From: Haemaphysalis longicornis
Lineage: Eukaryota > Arthropoda > Arachnida > Ixodida > Ixodidae
DNA length: 64,000 nt
NCBI GenBank assembly: GCA_013339765.2
Contig: JABSTR010000959.1
Span: forward strand, 116,001-180,000
Direction of reading: 5' to 3'
Within the stretch, counting starts at the first letter, position 1, and each line of letters begins with the position of its first letter. A program made the position numbers and the translations under genes. Below are positions 10,768 to 21,310 of the stretch, piece after piece. The notes below the pieces were generated by a model. The model had not been told where the DNA came from and made no database searches. It saw only the letters and a list, made by a program, of their open reading frames with translations.

Positions 10768-11883
10768 AGGAGCCATGAAGAGAAAACACAAGTTTGGTTC
10801 ATTCGAAAGATTGCCTCGTTAGAACCATAACGACACCACTTATAACGCAAACTTCGCTCAAATAAGCTACATAATTAGGAAAAAACGGGAATGGTCATGC
10901 GACCCACCAGCTCATTTCCCGCAACAGAACCTATGCGTCACATGGGCTAAGCTCTGCGATTGGCGGAGGCCGGCAAAAGCAAACGCATGTTAGGCAGGGC
11001 TTACAGTTTGCATAGGGAGCTAAATGCCCGCGAAACATACTGCACATTCTTTTTATGACAAAGAACGGTGGAGTAAACGGTTGAAGTTCCGAACGAACAC
11101 GCAAGCGTGTGCGCCAATGCGTACGAAACAACCGCCTGGCCGAGCTCGACATCTCGCCGTCGCGAGGCGCTCTGACCTTGGAGGAAAAATGCCGTAAACA
11201 CCGCGCATTGACGCTCTTATCTTTCTGGTCGAAGCAGAGAGCTCGCGCGAACGGCTTTCCATACACGACAACCGGCCACTGGCATAAGCGATACTGCTAC
11301 TGAAGTTGAACTATTATTAACCGTAATAAAAATACGGCACATACGTACCAGTCTGTATTCGTCCGTGGCGACGGCGCTGACGAGGCAGCGGTGCCGACGG
11401 CAGGGCGTTCGTCTGTTGTGGCTATCGCGGAATGGTCGCTTTTCCGTCCACCGCGTATCCCACAACTCTTGCCGCTCGTGCACTTAGAAGCGTTGAGCGT
11501 TCAAGTGGTGTGAGGTTGTTAAATGCAAGCCCGAGCTCCTCGGCGAGAGTTTTGTTCTCCGGATCAGGCGATTCCATAACTAGGGCTGCGGGTGCACTAG
11601 GTTTTACTAGCATTTTTAAAATGGCCACCGTCTCGGTCGACTCCCGCGTGTGGGTGCTATATGGAGTCGACATACTAAGTATCTGTTTCATGGACCGGCC
11701 CGTGTGACACCATTGCTCACGTCACCAAATGTTCAATTTTAGCGGGAGATTTAAATTTTTGGCTTAAATTGCCTTATTTCTCAGTGAATAAAGCATCATT
11801 TGCTTCCGGGAAAGCGCTTGGGGTACTATGAAACACCTAATCTTTCGAATAAAACAAACTTTTGTTTTCTCTTCATGGCTCCT
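10768..11883. mobile_element. TTAA-flanked transposon, copy 2 (inverted, internally deleted)
   Basis: This element has the same ends as the one at 2054-3753 but in opposite orientation. It is flanked by TTAA at 10764-10767 and 11884-11887. It is 1116 bp long because the central ~560 bp, including the THAP frame, is missing; the sequence passes directly from the equivalent of about 2800 to about 3365 of copy 1. The outer segments match copy 1 closely, which suggests mobilisation from a common family rather than a segmental duplication, since the surrounding DNA differs. Confidence 0.75.
11422..11691 (-). CDS. Short conserved ORF in TTAA transposon copy 2
   Basis: This 89-residue frame begins MKQILSMSTPYSTHTREST and ends VVGYAVDGKATIPR before a stop. 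The C-terminal ~70 residues are also readable, with a few changes and one stop, in copy 1 on the plus strand (about 2310-2540; the ARAAGVVGYVVGGKATIPR end is shared). Preservation of a frame in two copies hints at coding origin, but two copies of one DNA family will share frames anyway. I recognise no domain. It points towards the element's THAP half in copy 1, so the two frames are convergent. Confidence 0.3.
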   Translation of the reverse strand: MKQILSMSTPYSTHTRESTETVAILKMLVKPSAPAALVMESPDPENKTLAEELGLAFNNLTPLERSTLLSARAARVVGYAVDGKATIPR

Positions 11884-12118
11884 TTAAACCGGGATTACAT
11901 TGTGTCAAAACGGTTACTTGAAAATCGCGAGAAGGGAAAGGTTCTAGATAAGACAATACACGCACCGATCGTGAAGGAGGAGTATAACAGTACACCTTCA
12001 ACTCATAAACTACGTTTCGAGATCCATTTAGATCGGTCGTAGATGCCTAGTGCGCCAAAAATGGTCGCGCGAATTCGTTCTTCGTAGGACTTGATTGCTG
12101 GCTAGTTGGTTCATGATG

Positions 12119-12244
12119 TACAAAGGAATAAGTTTGCGCAAAATACGAGGACGAGGAGACAAGAGGACAAGACAAGCCCCTTGTCCTCGTCTTGTGCTCT
12201 CGTCTCTTCGTCCTCGTCTTTTGCGCGAACTCATTCCTTTGTTA
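12119..12244. repeat. Imperfect ~126 bp palindrome
   Basis: The left arm (12119-12176, ACAAAGGAATAAGTTTGCGC and onward) is matched by the reverse complement of 12182-12244, with about six mismatches and a 5 nt bulge. The arms are strongly purine/pyrimidine biased (GAGGACGAGGAGACAAGAGG type). No terminal motif of a known transposon family is visible. Confidence 0.7.
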
Positions 12245-13284
12245 ATTCTTCGTTTGCTATTTGTGTCTGAACGTTTGACGAACAATGTTCATAGTAGGTT
12301 CGGCGCACTGTTAGTGAGGTGTTTGAAGCACGTTGATGCAGGTTTGATGCCTGAAAGCTTTCACTCTTCTCTCAACTTTCTTCATGAAGGTATCGTAAAA
12401 TGTTTAAGAAAAAAATTGGACAAAGAAAACTTGGAGTGCAATCGGCCTTCAACATCCTTCCTAGAGGAACGTCCAACGTAGCCAGAACTTCAAAGCCCTT
12501 TCACTCTGAAAAGAAGGATGACGCGCAAAGCTGGCCGCAGTGAAGATTGGGACGAAGCTAAATGCGTTTTTTTTGCGATTCACTGTCCTATTTATTCAGC
12601 TGGATGAAACTTGGAAGGGCTAGAATTTTATTCCGGCTGAGAAAAGTTGCACTGTTCGTTACCCTCGCTCTGACCTTATGTTTTCAGTGTTGCCTGCTCC
12701 AGTTGTAACTGAATCAGCCTGGCGGAAACCACAGCTTTTAAAGCGAGGCTTTCTTACCAGCCATCGGTTTCATCGAGGCGTGCGCGCCAAGAAACTCACA
12801 ACCAGGCTAAATAAAACTACTGGCACCGCCAGGGGTCGACCGTGGGCACAAGAGAAGCGGACCGAGAGCCCGTCGTCTTGGTGACTAAGCTACGCCCGCA
12901 CGTGTGAGCCGGGGGTACAGACGCTGGATTTCATTCAGCGGCTGGGAAGGGGAAGGGCGCTTTCAAGGGGACACATGAAGCCATAGGAACAGGGAGGCAG
13001 TGAGAGAGACTACGCAGTAGCCGCTCTGCTACTCACCCTTAGAAAGACACTACTGTCCGTTTTCTGTTGACCGACGCACAGCCAGACTACAGCGGCGGCG
13101 TCCGCCGCTCTATCCCGGGCGTGGCCGACGTTGCTGCGCTCGGTACGCCACCCCCGCGAATCCCAAGTAACGGCTGGCAGAATCCCTGGTTTCCGTCTTT
13201 GTAGAGTCAAGTGTATTAATTCAAGTGACTTTGCATGTCCAATTGTTGTGGGTGTCGTTTACACCTTTGCTGTGCAACCAAATT

Positions 13285-13360
13285 CACAGCGTGTATTAAA
13301 CAATACACGCTGTGTAACCCGCAAACCCGATGATGTCTGTGTAACCCGCAAACCCGAACC
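13285..13360. repeat. Perfect 13 bp hairpin followed by two 21 bp direct repeats
   Basis: CACAGCGTGTATT and its exact inverse are separated by a 4 nt AAAC loop (13285-13314). The right arm overlaps the first of two copies of CTGTGTAACCCGCAAACCCGA, spaced about 28 bp apart. The combination suggests local template switching. Confidence 0.65.
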
Positions 13361-15594
13361 GCTTGATCACTGAGGACAGCGTTCAGGTCCCATCGGGTGG
13401 TGAGACCTCTACGTTGAAATCTCCCACCAGCACAACGGCAATGCACTGGTGAACGCGTCAAGCCTACCTCTGTGTGCAATCCAAATCCCCCTTCACTCCC
13501 CCTCATACCCCGTCAGCGCGTAAACGGGTAACCGGTGACGCGTGCGTGCTTAGACGTGGAAGATGCCGGCCATATTGTCGTTTCCAAAGAACTTCAAGTG
13601 GGACGGAAAAAACACCGGCCAAAACGTCCCACCAGGAGCCACCCACGAAGGAACCACAAAATACTCGCTCTTGGGTCGAACAATTTGCGCCGTACACCGG
13701 TTGCTGTACTCAGGCTGTGTGGAAACCGAGGCCTACACAGCTTCAGTATAACACTGCCTTGCTGCTCCAATTCACCCGATCATGCTTAATTTAGATCCAC
13801 CAAGGCAAATGCAGGGTCCCTGTAAAAATTCTAAAAATACATAGGACGTAAGAAAAAGCGCAGTGAACCAGTTTTTCTGGGTGAACAGTACAGGTTGACT
13901 CAGGACAAGCACTCATTGTTATACGTATAAAGACCTCGTAAGATTATTTAGGGCACGTAGGGTACGAATCCAGGGGTAGCAGTTCTATGGACAAATCTGC
14001 TTAAACCATCCCAAAAATATTTCACTCTGTTAAAAACTTATTACAGGAGTAAATCCATAGTTCAAATTTTGTTGAAATTTCTGCAAGTTTTTATGCCCAT
14101 TCCTTGCCGCACGCGACATAAAATTACACTTAATACGCGCTTTACATACATGAAGAGTGAGTTTTTGCTAATGGGCGTTATGAATTGTTTTCTGATGTAT
14201 TTATCCGCTACATTTTCGCTAAATAATTTCAAGAGCTCCCAGGTTATTTGGTAGATATGGTAATGTTGTACAGGGGGGAATAAAGAAAATACGAACAATA
14301 AAGCCCACAGCCTCCGACGCACAGGCGCCTCAAAGCAAACTACCGGCGTCGATTATTGATCAAGCGCATCTCCTAAGCGTCGGCCTTACTCTCAAAAACG
14401 CGGTACGAACTGCACATGTGTGAAGTATACCGATATTGCAGCAAGACTGTACAACATACGTCGGAAGCTCAGTTGTTTGTGTTCCTTTTATCCCCCCTCT
14501 GTATATCCTACGTTGCAGCGATCACATCTGTTAAGGTCAATATGTTGCACGAGTCTGGCGGATCGGCGGGCTATTGCATCACTCGGACAAAATTCCTTTA
14601 CAAAGAGCCTAAATCGGTTATGTTCGACGCCGGTCGCACAACGCAATAGGGTTTATGGATAATCGGCTGAAATTACAACGCCTCCTTCGATCGGCGCCTG
14701 GAAGGCATTGGCAGGATTTAAATTTCAACCACGACTGTGCTCACGGCTGCGGCTCACTGAGAACAAACACTACATAAATTTCGTTGCTGCAATACACAAC
14801 CACCGGGCATATTTGGTTGCATTTAAACCAACGTTTTCAGTATGCCTTTACAGCATGAACGGAAATTCTGTCCACGCGAAGGAATGTCGGAACCGTACTT
14901 CGGAAATCTTCCGTATATGACCGAGGCATCGGCCTCTCGAAATTGAATTAATTTGAATTGAACTAAAGTGTATTTTCTCTCTTTCTTATTCATCTATTGG
15001 ACGAAAATTTTATTTCATTCAAACGCGCCGTTTTTCAACAATATGCATGTGATTGCGAGCCCGAACTGTCGTTAATACAGTGAAATCTCGGTAAACCGTA
15101 CCTGACGGGCACGCGAAGAAAGTACGTATTAACCGGCACAACGGTTCATCAGAATGCATTACGTTAAAGGGAAACCGAGCCGGAGATTAGGCTTAACTAC
15201 GTATTAAAAAAAAAGTATGGCTTATGCGGGTGCCAATTAACAAGATTCCACGGTAGATTAGCGCGGTCATGTCGTACATACATCCAAGTACCTATTCTAT
15301 AGGTACGTCGTGCGCTCGTTTCGACACCGTATTTCTTTAACAGGTGCACGCACAAGACTTCCACGCGCTTCATTTCCCAGGCCACGTATTGATTTAACAG
15401 TGTATGCCAAATCGCTACATCTTCACATAACTAAAACGTACACAGGTGTAACTACTATCAATATTTACTTGTGGAAGTGCAGCTGAATTGTTGTGTGTCT
15501 AAGCGAGTTTAAACAAATAGCAAAGCTCGAGATAACGCAAAGCTGCAGAATCGGCAGAGCTGGCAGTCCCTCTCCCTTTATCGGAGGCGTGGCT

Positions 15595-15990
15595 GTTTGG
15601 ATCATCATCACCATTACCATCACCATAATAATCATCATCATCAACAACAGGCCACTAGGTCCACTGAAGGACGAAGGCATCTCCCATAGACCTCCAACCA
15701 CTCCTCTCCAGCGCCGCTCTAGTCCATTGTTTGCCTCGCAATTTCTTTATTTCGTCCGTCCATCGAGCTATTGGCCTTGCTCTTATTCTAGGCTTGTCTC
15801 TCGGTGTCTGCTCTGTCACCCTGGTAGCCCAGCGATTGCAAATTTCGCGTAATTACGTGGCCAGCGTAAGTCTATTTTTTTATGGGTTTGAATTACGATA
15901 TCTTCCACTCTTGTTTGATCTCTGATACAGGAAGATCTTTTTCTGTGTCTGAGTGTTGTTTCTGATCATTATTCGTTCCACGACCGCTTG
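15595..15990 (-). mobile_element. RTE-type LINE 3' end fragment
   Basis: On the minus strand a decayed frame reads like the C-terminus of an RTE/BovB-group LINE (LERRWRGVVGGLWEMPSSFS region, where RTE proteins have W..A..R..WR...EAFV). It is followed by the short 3' segment CACTTGGACCTAGTGG-type sequence and a (GATGAT)n/(GGTGAT)n tail at 15601-15645. Trinucleotide tails of this kind are characteristic of RTE elements. It is heavily truncated and has no RT core. Confidence 0.5.
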
Positions 15991-16234
15991 AGCGGACTTA
16001 AGTTTGCTTTCAAGTTGTTTAGTGAGACGCGAAGTTTCCGCTCCATTCGTCATCACCTCCCAAGGATTTCCGAATTTGCTGCTGAAAGTTTTTCATGACT
16101 GGCAGGCCCGGATGGTTCTTTTTTTTTTTGGCAGGCTTTCACATCTCTGCCAAAGCGGAAGGACCGCGTTAGCATGCGCTAGAAACCGCGGCTAAGTCCA
16201 AAGCCAGCGCCCGCGCTACTAACCCAACGGAAAT

Positions 16235-16470
16235 GCTTAGCGCCCGGAATGCGATGATAGCTCAATCGCATAGACGCCGCTTACATGATGCGAGAGACCG
16301 AAGTTCGGTTTCGACCACGGGAAGTGTTTTTTTTTTAATTGGCTGCTCATGTTTTTCCCCGCCGTGCTAACCCAGTACTCCTCGGAAATTTGGGGTGGCC
16401 CAGAGGTTATGTAGCCGGTTTTGCGGGGTACTGGTCCCGGGTTTGAATCCCAGGACCTCCTTAACAACAT
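16235..16470 (+). repeat. Two tandem tRNA-like SINE heads
   Basis: The first unit (about 16243-16317) contains the A-box-like TAGCTCAATCGCATAGA and a B-box-like GTTCGGTTTCGACCACG. The second (about 16393-16467) contains TGGCCCAGAGGTTA and GGTCCCGGGTTTGAATCCC. Spacing fits internal pol III promoters, but neither folds convincingly into a full tRNA with acceptor pairing, so I call them SINE heads or tRNA pseudogenes. Confidence 0.45.
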
Positions 16471-17011
16471 TTCCTCCTTAAGGCTTCGAGTTGTTTTGCT
16501 GTGACGGATGTACAAAGCTCGGCCTAAGCAGTTCTGCTGTTAGAGGTATGCGTTTTGTTACAAAACAAGAGATCTAAGAAACCGCGGACTAAGCAAAATC
16601 AGTGTGAACATGGTGCCTAATCTCTGCTTGCTCTTACAGTCAGTATTTTGGATGGCCACCCTGGTGCCGCATTGAACTGAACCAATTACATTGCTTGACA
16701 CACCACCCAGGCTTCCGCATGCGGATGCTGTGGACAATCTGGGGCCCTATTCTCGACTTTACAAAATTCCCCGGGAACTGTTCATTTGCCGGAAGTACTT
16801 TCTGACAGGTTTTCAGTTGTGGTCACATGATTACGGTTGGCAAAGCGGTTCTGTGTGCATTCGTCACTTTGACATTTCATGGCGTTTATTTTGTCCACTT
16901 TAAAAAACCGGAGTGAGTATTTTTTCTCCGGGTTCAGATTGGTCCTTTTCCATCCGATTGGCTGACGTCACTTCTTATTATTCAGAATATCTAGACATTG
17001 TCCTAGCCATT

Positions 17012-17321
17012 GTGGGCAAGCCAGCACTCGGCAAGCAATGCGTGCTGACAAACTGCTCTTCGTCTTTGAACAGGTCCTACTTGCGTGCGCATGCTACCAA
17101 ACAAGCGTGGAAGAAAGGTGCTTGGCTGCGCCGGCTGCTGACGCAGCTTACGTTGCCACGTGCCCTTGCATCGGAGACCCTCTCGACACCGGTAACCATG
17201 GCGGGACCAAGACATCGATGGAGTATATAAACACCCCTCCTTCACCAGGAATCTTCAGTGGGCACGACAGCACTCGGCAAGCAATGCGTGCTGACAAACT
17301 GCTCTTCGTCTTTGAACAGGT
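17012..17321 (+). promoter_or_regulatory. LINE-1 5' region with duplicated unit, TATA box and TCAGT initiator
   Basis: A ~64 bp block (17012-17075) recurs at 17258-17321, an offset of 246 bp; both copies end at GAACAGGT. Immediately before the second copy lies TATATAA (17224-17230), and 33 bp downstream is TCAGT (A at 17257), the arthropod initiator consensus at the expected distance. The arrangement looks like a partially duplicated 5' UTR/promoter monomer of the LINE that follows. Homology between units stops at CAG|GT, which also resembles a splice donor, so a spliced leader exon is an alternative. Confidence 0.5.
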
Positions 17322-18204
17322 TGATTATTGCTGTTCATACGGCTATAAGAACGATGATCGCTTTAATGTAGTGCTGCAGTGCCCACTAGCGCTATTTTCC
17401 ATGTTTGCATCTTTGTGTTGGCTGCTGGCAAGGGATGTCGAAGTAAATCCTGGGCCCGATACAAAGGTGCTGCTGAAACAACTTTGTGAAGGGCAGAAAG
17501 CCATACAATCAGACCTTGGGAAACTAAATGACACGCTTCAGAAGATACAAGAAGTAATGGATCTTTGCAGAAACCAAGCAAATAGTATAACTAAGTTGCA
17601 AAAGACAGTTATCGATAGGAACAAAAACTTCGAAGAACAGAAAGGGAGACTGATTAATTTAGGGGATAGATGTAGGCGGAATAACCTGATAGTCTTCGGT
17701 ATTCCAGAGAGCGAAAAAGAAACCCCAGGTCACCTCAACCGGAAGGTTATAACAGAAAAGTTTGAGCAAAAACTTGGTGTCACTATAACATGAGTTGAAC
17801 GAATCCACCGGATTGGAAAAAACATTCCGGAAATCAGTTCCTGGAGAGGACGTACGACCACGTCCAGTCATTCTACGGCTTTACGATTACAAAGAAAAGC
17901 ATAACCTTTTTTCGAACTGCAAGAAACTAAACGGTACGGGTTTGTCTGTTGCTGATGAATATTCTAAGGAAACATTGTGCGAGCGCCAGCATCTCTGGCC
18001 ATCTTCATTGCAAGAAAAGAGGAGGGAAAGAAAGTGCGCCTAGAGCGTGATAAGCTACTCATCGAAAATGATCTGTACTGCTGGTACTTTACTAAGGACA
18101 ATCGAGTGAAAATTCACCGTGTCAAGAAAGATGTTCCGCGCGCCAGACGAAGATTCGCCCGATTCCGTCCAACGATCAACAGATCTGAGGCTTGTCAATT
18201 TTAA
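17284..18204 (+). pseudogene. LINE-1 ORF1 with 2A-like motif
   Basis: The frame starts at 17284 (MRADKLLFVFEQV). Residues about 32-50 are hydrophobic and end in LLARDVEVNPGP (motif codons 17434-17457), which fits the DxExNPGP consensus of 2A ribosome-skipping peptides. After it come a coiled-coil-like heptad region and an RRM-like core (RCRRNNLIVFGIPESEKE, then the ERIHRIG region and RPRPVILRLYDYKEK). Two frameshifts (near 17790 and 17990) divide the frame into three. 2A motifs at the N-terminus of non-LTR ORF1 proteins are documented in other animals and trypanosomes. Function in this element is inferred. Confidence 0.75.
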
Positions 18205-18269
18205 TGCAAGAAGTGTGGTAAACAAAACTACAGAAATAGAGCATGTGCTACTTAGTCATGATCCGCACA

Positions 18270-19077
18270 TAGTTTGTGGTTACTGAACGTGGTTACGGCC
18301 GGAAATTTCTCGACAGCGATTCGGTACCGCCGGGTTATAAGGTAATACGTACTGATCGTGGAGGTGGAGGTGGAGTGGCGATAATACCTAAAGAAAATAT
18401 CGAATTCATCCAGTTACCCGGCATCCCAAACCACGAAAGCGCTTGGTGCCAAATTAACTTTGGAAACATGCTAATTTTACTAGGTGCAATATACAGACCG
18501 CCTAACTCTCCAGTCGAGTACCTCGTGGAACTTCAGCAGTATTTTGATAGCGCTAAAATGCGCAGCCAGCGACTGGTTCTGGCTGGAGATTTCAACTTAT
18601 CCCAAATAAATTGGGACACACGTAGCATTAGTTCCTACCAACGGGCAGATAGTGAACTTCTCGATTTGGCTTTCTGTCGTGAACTAACGCAAATCGTAAA
18701 AGACAGGACACGGGTAACAGAAGTTGCGCAATCTGTACTAGATTTAGTATTTCTTGATGGCCGATTCGCGGATTATGATGTCGTATTAGAGAACGGAGTG
18801 TCTGACCATAAACTTCTCTGTTCTACTGAAGACTGATGTACAACAACCAAAAGTAAAAAAAGTATCGCGTATGTTCCGGATATTCAGAATGCAGATGACA
18901 CCAGTATTATTGATTACCTAGCCTTTCACTTGGGTAGTTTTTGTTCGGAGGATGACGTCGACACTTTATGGTCAAGGTTCAAAAATATAGCGTTGCACTG
19001 CGTCAGGGCGTTTGTGCCTGTACGGAAGAAAGTAAGAAACAAACAAAACTCATGGATTACTCGTCAGCTCATACACC
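18270..19077 (+). pseudogene. LINE-1 ORF2 endonuclease domain
   Basis: This is the AP-type (EEP) endonuclease that nicks target DNA for target-primed reverse transcription. Visible motifs are GGGGGVAIIPKEN, LLGAIYRPPNSPVEYL, RLVLAGDFNLSQINW with the catalytic Asp/Asn, and the closing SVLDLVFLD with GVSDHKLL. A stop follows STED at 18834. The linker to the RT then continues to RQLIHLK at the TTAA insertion. The N-terminal catalytic portion lies upstream in another frame (18190-18270). Confidence 0.85.
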
Positions 19078-19081
19078 TTAA

Positions 19082-20265
19082 AGGGGCACTGACACAAAAT
19101 TTTGAAGGCGAGATAACTTCGGAGATAGATTGGTGGGAACACATATACATCATCTGCAAAATATCAGCGGTGAATACAGCCTAGAACATATTTAAAATCA
19201 ATTTTAAAGTGTGTGAAACGCAACCGAGCAGCCAGCAGAGACCACGCGCAATAGACATCCCGAGGTTATTGTGCAAATAAACAACATCCAACACGTCACG
19301 AGTTTGTCTCTGCCGCTTCCGCACTGCCGGCGTTTTTCGCCGGCTCGCCCGGCTCGCCGCTCCAATCGGAGGGCCGGAGGGCGGAGCTTCCGCTCTCGAG
19401 AACGAACGACCCGATCGTTGGCGGCGGAGGCGCCGTGATTTCGTCAGCTCATCGGGCAGCTGGCCGCGACCAAAGTTCTACAGCGATTCCAGGCACTCTG
19501 TTTCTATTACCGTTTATTACCATTAGATGCGAAAACGCGCCGGAGGCACGAAAAGCCCACTGAGCTAGCCGCACGGTCGCTGTGCAGGCGGCGGCCACGG
19601 CCGCGAAGTGGCCCAGGCCGGCTCAGGTAGCTCGAGTGATAGCTTGTTACCGCTGCACGAAATTGTCCCCAAATCCCGACCATGGTGGCTTACATGAGAA
19701 AGGAGTTAATGATGCGATGGCGGGCTGCATTAAAAATTGTCATCTGCACCGCTTACGAGAGCGGCACTCGAATATCCGCCGCAGTGCTAAGCCGTACACA
19801 TCTGTAGGCGGACCTGTAGGCAGACCGGCCGGCTGCTCCCAGCGCGCGTCTTGCCACCCACCGTCTCGAGCGTCGCGCGTCGTTCTTTAGCCGCGGTAGC
19901 ATTTGCACTCGCAGCGCCTGCGTCACATCCACGGTCGCTTTTTAATTAAGCGCCTCACGAGATCAGTACGTGGGGGCATTCGCAGAAACTGCCGTCGATG
20001 CGGATTCGACAGTGCTACGGCGGCTCTGCTCTGTGATATCCCTCCGACGGTCACGTGGTGAGCTTTGTTCACACAAAATCCACAAAATCCATCGTTTCGC
20101 GGCACTCGCTGAAACCGAAACTGCGACTGGCCGCATTCAAATGCCTCTAATTAAACAACCGTCGCAAGCTGAAGCAAATGAGGTTTCTACAGGTTATAAG
20201 TAGGTCACTAGCTACTTATCGCAACAAAAAAAAACAAGATGCAAAATTTTTGTGTCAGTGCCCCT
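19082..20265. mobile_element. TTAA-flanked DNA transposon, GGGGCACTGACAC family (Kolobok/T2-like)
   Basis: This is a 1184 bp element with terminal inverted repeats of ~23 bp (AGGGGCACTGACACAAAA) and TTAA at 19078-19081 and 20266-20269. Removing the element plus one TTAA joins QLIHLK to RKIRRIRRK of the LINE-1 linker in frame. It has no transposase-like frame, so it is non-autonomous. Its ends share the AGGRG start and TTAA target with the THAP family at 2054-3753 but are otherwise different. Positions 19300-19450 are GC-rich. Confidence 0.8.
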
Positions 20266-20738
20266 TTAAGCGTAAAATAAGGCGTATAAGAAGGAAACCA
20301 ATAAGGAATCGTCAAACAGTAACTGAGCTTTCTTCGTTACTAAAAACCCAGCTTAAAGAAGTTAAACAAAAATAATATGAAGACACGCTAACAAATTTTA
20401 TGAAATCTTGCCCTCAACGTCATTTATCAGAGACTGACAAAGCACAGAAAATATTGTTGTTAAGAACGAGTTAATATCTGACTATGCGACAATGGCGTCT
20501 TGTTACAACAAATACTTCCAATCTGTGTTCTAACAAGAATCGAAGCTCAACGGCTGCGCATCAACATTAAGCTTTTCATGTATGTCAGACATGCCTGAGG
20601 TCGAGATAAGCTACGAAGGTATCGTATCGCTTCTACTAAATATCAATAATAAAAAGTCTGTCAGGCCGGATGGCATACCAAGTGCATTCTTGCAGAGATA
20701 TGCAGAGTGCGTTGCTCGGTATCTCTAAATCATTTTTT
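20266..20738 (+). pseudogene. LINE-1 ORF2 linker between endonuclease and RT
   Basis: The sequence continues LINE-1 coding after the TTAA insertion (RKIRRIRRKPIRNRQ, basic), through a stop near 20372. It then enters RT motif 0/1 sequence in a shifted frame (SVRPDGIPSAFLQRYAECV), where the xPDGIP signature marks the RT start. It ends at the Helentron-like insertion in a T run. At least two frameshifts are needed to read it through. Confidence 0.65.
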
Positions 20739-21310
20739 AAGTGCGAATGCACTTTATAAGCGACCCCAAACCTTCCACCGCCGGCGGCGGCGGCGGCGGC
20801 GTCCGCAGTCCTCCTCTCCCTAGCAACGGCGTGGAGCGGAGAGGAGCGTCGGTAGCAACGGCGCGGTGACGTCACTTCACCACGTGACCGCGCTCGCTCC
20901 GCCTCCTCGCCGTGGCTGCGCGGGTGCGCGCCGCTCCCCGCACCGCTCCTCGCGCCGTGACGTCATGGTATGACGTCACAGCGCGCCTCCTCTCCCCAGC
21001 AGCTGCCGCGCGCCTCTCTCTCCACCGCGACGTCACACTCTCTCCTCTCCCCCTCGCTCGGCTGCAGCTGCCGTGCGCCGCTGTCCCTCTCCCCTTGCGC
21101 TCGCCTCCTCTCTCAGCCACCTGGCTCGGCGCGCTCGGCGCGGCGTACCCCCCTATATATGCAGCGATAAACTGCCAGACCTCCGTGGGTCGGCTCGCGC
21201 GCGCTCACGGGCGAATGCCAACGGATTTTAACTTTACTCCCCCTCATAGCATCACCCCGTGCATTCGCACTTAACCATGTTCACCCTCGGGGAAATGCTT
21301 GGGAGTTTTT
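20739..21310 (+). mobile_element. Helentron-like element C, GC-rich with promoter-like cargo
   Basis: The 5' end is a 16 nt hairpin (20739-20754) followed by TATAAGCGACC. The 3' end has GTGCATTCGCACTT, the inverse of the 5' motif, then a CCC/GGG hairpin (21284-21292) and TTTTTT. The flanks are T|T, and the surrounding LINE-1 RT continues across the site (IIF to FRIAFPMPKDWLVSK), though a stop lies just upstream. The interior is very GC-rich and contains a GGC repeat (20783-20800), three perfect TGACGTCA sites and a TATATAT box. No protein domain is recognisable. Confidence 0.75.
20867..21160 (+). promoter_or_regulatory. Three CRE sites and a TATA-like box inside Helentron-like element C
   Basis: Full palindromic TGACGTCA occurs at 20867-20874, 20958-20965 and 20971-20978, and a near match (CGACGTCA) at 21028-21035. 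A TATATAT stretch follows at 21154-21160. This is the CREB/ATF site sequence in a CpG-rich context, the layout of an animal promoter. Whether it was captured from a host gene or evolved in the element cannot be told from this copy. Confidence 0.5.

Larger units (their letters stand above)
11888..15590. other. No recognisable gene
   Basis: Apart from the palindrome at 12119-12244 and a small hairpin with direct repeats at 13285-13360, only short frames without known motifs occur. A 62-residue frame at 13563-13751 (plus, starting MPAILSFPKNFKWDGKN) has protein-like composition, but I recognise nothing in it. Confidence 0.4.

Noticed and set aside
16235..16470. Functional tRNA genes
   Set aside because: A and B box-like sequences are present but acceptor and anticodon stems do not pair properly; SINE heads are more likely.
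20872..21274. Proline/arginine/serine-rich open frames on both strands
   Set aside because: Consequence of very high GC content; no domain and shared on both strands.
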